From: Phylloscopus collybita
Taxonomy: Eukaryota > Chordata > Aves > Passeriformes > Phylloscopidae
Reading direction: 5' to 3'
DNA: 64,000 nucleotides
NCBI GenBank assembly: GCA_027886175.1
Contig: JAJNNQ010000009.1
Location: 18,015,501 to 18,079,500, forward strand
Shown here: positions 61,888 through 64,000 of the stretch, piece by piece
Layout of the letters: the number at the start of each line of letters is the position of its first letter
Position numbering within the stretch: the stretch's first letter is position 1
Program-made: the position numbers and the translations under genes
The notes under the pieces: model-generated
What the model saw: only the letters and a program-made list of their open reading frames with translations
Database searches by the model: none
What the model was told of the DNA's origin: nothing

Positions 61888-62804
61888 CTACACTTCTGAG
61901 AGGTCTTCACAGGCAGAACGGTCAGTGGTGTTCACACTGCTCAGAAAGACAATGCGTGTATCTTCACCCTTCTGGTTCTTGGATTAACTTCAACGTGACA
62001 AACATCAAAAACAAGCAAGAAAAGTAAAAGAAGTATCTTGAGAAATTTGGATTCCAGTCTTCATGGGCTCAGTAGATGTTTTCGAACTGCACTCAAACCT
62101 CAAAGCTTGGAAGATTAACATATTGGTTGTTTTAATAAAACAAGTTTTGTAACATCTCCTTCCTTCATTAGATGCAGGAGTCTAGGAACAACTCCTGGAA
62201 TCTGGAGTTGAATTTCTTTGTTTCTTTTTATATTATTCATTCAAACTCTACGTTACAAGTGCTTAATATTCTCCCTCTCCCCCCACTCTAGTTGTGTTTA
62301 ATTGGCATGTTATTTCTTATTGCTGAGGCCAGCAAACAAGATCTTGTAAAAGAATGACAACACATTTGGAGACACAGTATAATGCACTAAAATCTGCACA
62401 TTCTCAGTGAATGGGGGAGCAAAGTCCAGTTATGTCTTCCTAATTTTTGGACAAAGACAAATAGGACCATAGCAGCCAGAAAAAAAGCAAATGGAAAAGG
62501 AAGTGTAAAACTGAACTAGTAGAAAATGTCATTAAAATCAAGGAAATATGTTCAGACGTTCAATAAGTTCACTGGTCCCTATAACAATAAGATTTTAATA
62601 AACCAAGTAGAATACACAGCAACAAAAGCAATCTTCTTTCAATATCAATCTGAGAACTCTATATAATAAGTTGGAATTTTCCTTCAAAATGTGGGGTTTA
62701 TTTAATGAAAATTTACTTTTAAAAATGCATCTCTATTTTCCCTTTTTAATAATAAATTCTAAGAAAAATTTTAAAATATCTTGAAAAGCTAGTTTTTTTA
62801 TTTA

Positions 62805-62849
<45 letters not shown>

Positions 62850-64000
62850 AATTTCTTTTCAGGATACCAGAAATTTCTACACTATAAAAATAACTTCTAA
62901 AAAATAATAAAATCTAAATTCAAGGCAACTTTGAACTTGCCTGAATACTGTCTTGCAAATGCCAGCTGTTTCTTTTTATTACTATTGAAGACTACTACAA
63001 AAATTCCAGACACAATTTTGTCCCTTAGTTTCACATTTTTGAAAAAGGCTTTTGGTACTCTCTTAGTTGTGAAGTGATGAATTTCAGACTTTGGCCATGA
63101 TATTCAAAGATCATGTACATATTCAATAAAAGCTCATAGAAAAGTTTTGATTAAAATATTTAATTGAAAAATTACGAGTTTAATATTTTTTTAAAAAATA
63201 AATGTAAGGATTAACACACATTTGGAAGGTTTTTTTGTAATATTACAGAAATTTCAAAAAGTGACTAAAAATATCACTTGAAACTACTGGTAGTTTGTTT
63301 AGTTTATTTTATTTTCCTCTCCTTTATTCTGCTTCACCTTTCTGTAATTGTTAATGTATCCCTATCTACCTGGATCAATTTTAGATTAAAAAAAAAAAAA
63401 AAAAGTGAAATGTTGTTTATTTGATCTTAGAATTTCCTATTTAAACATCAGGGGAAAAAAAAAAAAACCAAAACCCTAACCTTATTTTTCTGAGGTTTTT
63501 CTGAGAAGCAGCCAATTCAATCTCTTGCTTGCTTCCAGTTGTAACAGCGTTTGAGATTTTTTAAGAAAAGTTTTTAATGTATCAGTTTGAAAGATGTCTG
63601 ATAATCAAAGATCATCAAGTATATGTGGCCCACAATTTCCTGACCTTAACTGAAGATCACATTTATACATAGCAGTAATTGATTTTCATGTAAACAAAGA
63701 ACTCTTTTTAGATTGTAGGATTGCCTATACCTAACAACTGCTTATGTAACACACACTTGTAATTCTTCCAGACTTTGCTTTCTTAATTCAAGAAATCCAT
63801 TTGAGTGTAATTTTTCACTTCAAAATTCTTTACTCTTTGTTACTTTTGCTTCAGCTGCAGAAATGTGTTCCTTGCTTTGCTTCGCTTTGCTAAGTTATGT
63901 CTTTCAGAGCCAGGCTGCAAGGGCTTCACTGAGGTTTCTTTCGCAGCGAGGTCATTGGCAATCTTTTGTAATAAGCTTTTTAAGGAAGTTTCATATTCTA
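61888..64000. other. Gene-free stretch with long T run
   Basis: Sequence upstream of the possible start exon. It contains a 39-base T run at 62809-62847 and A runs near 63388-63404 and 63452-63466. No CpG-rich promoter is visible. Confidence 0.4.
62809..62847. repeat. Poly-T run (39 T)
   Basis: Uninterrupted T run. What follows (GCAATTTCTTTTCAGG) carries no reversed AATAAA at the expected distance, so I do not call it a retrocopy tail. Confidence 0.9.

Overview
The window looks like ordinary nuclear DNA from a bird, most likely a songbird. It is strongly A/T-rich, has no bacterial-style packed genes, and carries CR1 LINE fragments with the typical ATTCTATG-type 3' end. It also carries a short SINE made of a tRNA-Ile-like head joined to a CR1-like tail, and several endogenous-retrovirus LTR remnants of types I associate with birds. 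The species assignment is inference from repeat content. Long open frames are few and mostly fall in repeats or low-complexity tracts, so almost all of the window is intron or intergenic sequence.

Layout. 1-4.3 kb: no gene seen, one 44-base T run. 4.3-16.1 kb: a set of minus-strand exon candidates (4.53-4.64, 4.82-4.88, 9.49-9.64, 10.07-10.21, 15.10-15.19 and 15.97-16.05 kb). Four of these (16.0, 15.1, 10.1, 9.5) join with matching codon phases into one open frame of helix-rich character. The 4.8/4.6 kb pair could be an alternative 3' end. A short CR1 and the tRNA/CR1 SINE sit among them. 16.4-22 kb: a minus-strand ERV LTR, a dead CR1 reverse-transcriptase fragment, and a U5-end fragment of the same LTR family. 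23-25 kb: low-complexity T/G tract and strong G-runs with quadruplex potential. 28.1-29.1 kb: a plus-strand ERV LTR. 31.4-31.7 kb: a minus-strand LTR. 44.8-45.2 kb: two more minus-strand exon candidates. 46.8 kb: nested perfect AT palindromes. 54.2-56.9 kb: two antisense CR1 fragments on either side of a 176-base A/C-only tract. 60.8-61.9 kb: a long minus-strand exon candidate with a very strong polypyrimidine acceptor, and a possible start codon upstream of it.

If the exon candidates are real, the simplest reading is one large minus-strand gene (transcribed from the 62 kb side towards 4 kb) with introns of several kb that carry most of the mobile elements. I do not recognise the encoded protein and give no gene symbol. 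Every exon call was made by eye from splice-site consensus and an open frame, so each is provisional. I found no functional RNA gene, CRISPR array, intact mobile element or clear sign of an undescribed system; the unresolved minus-strand gene is the most interesting signal.
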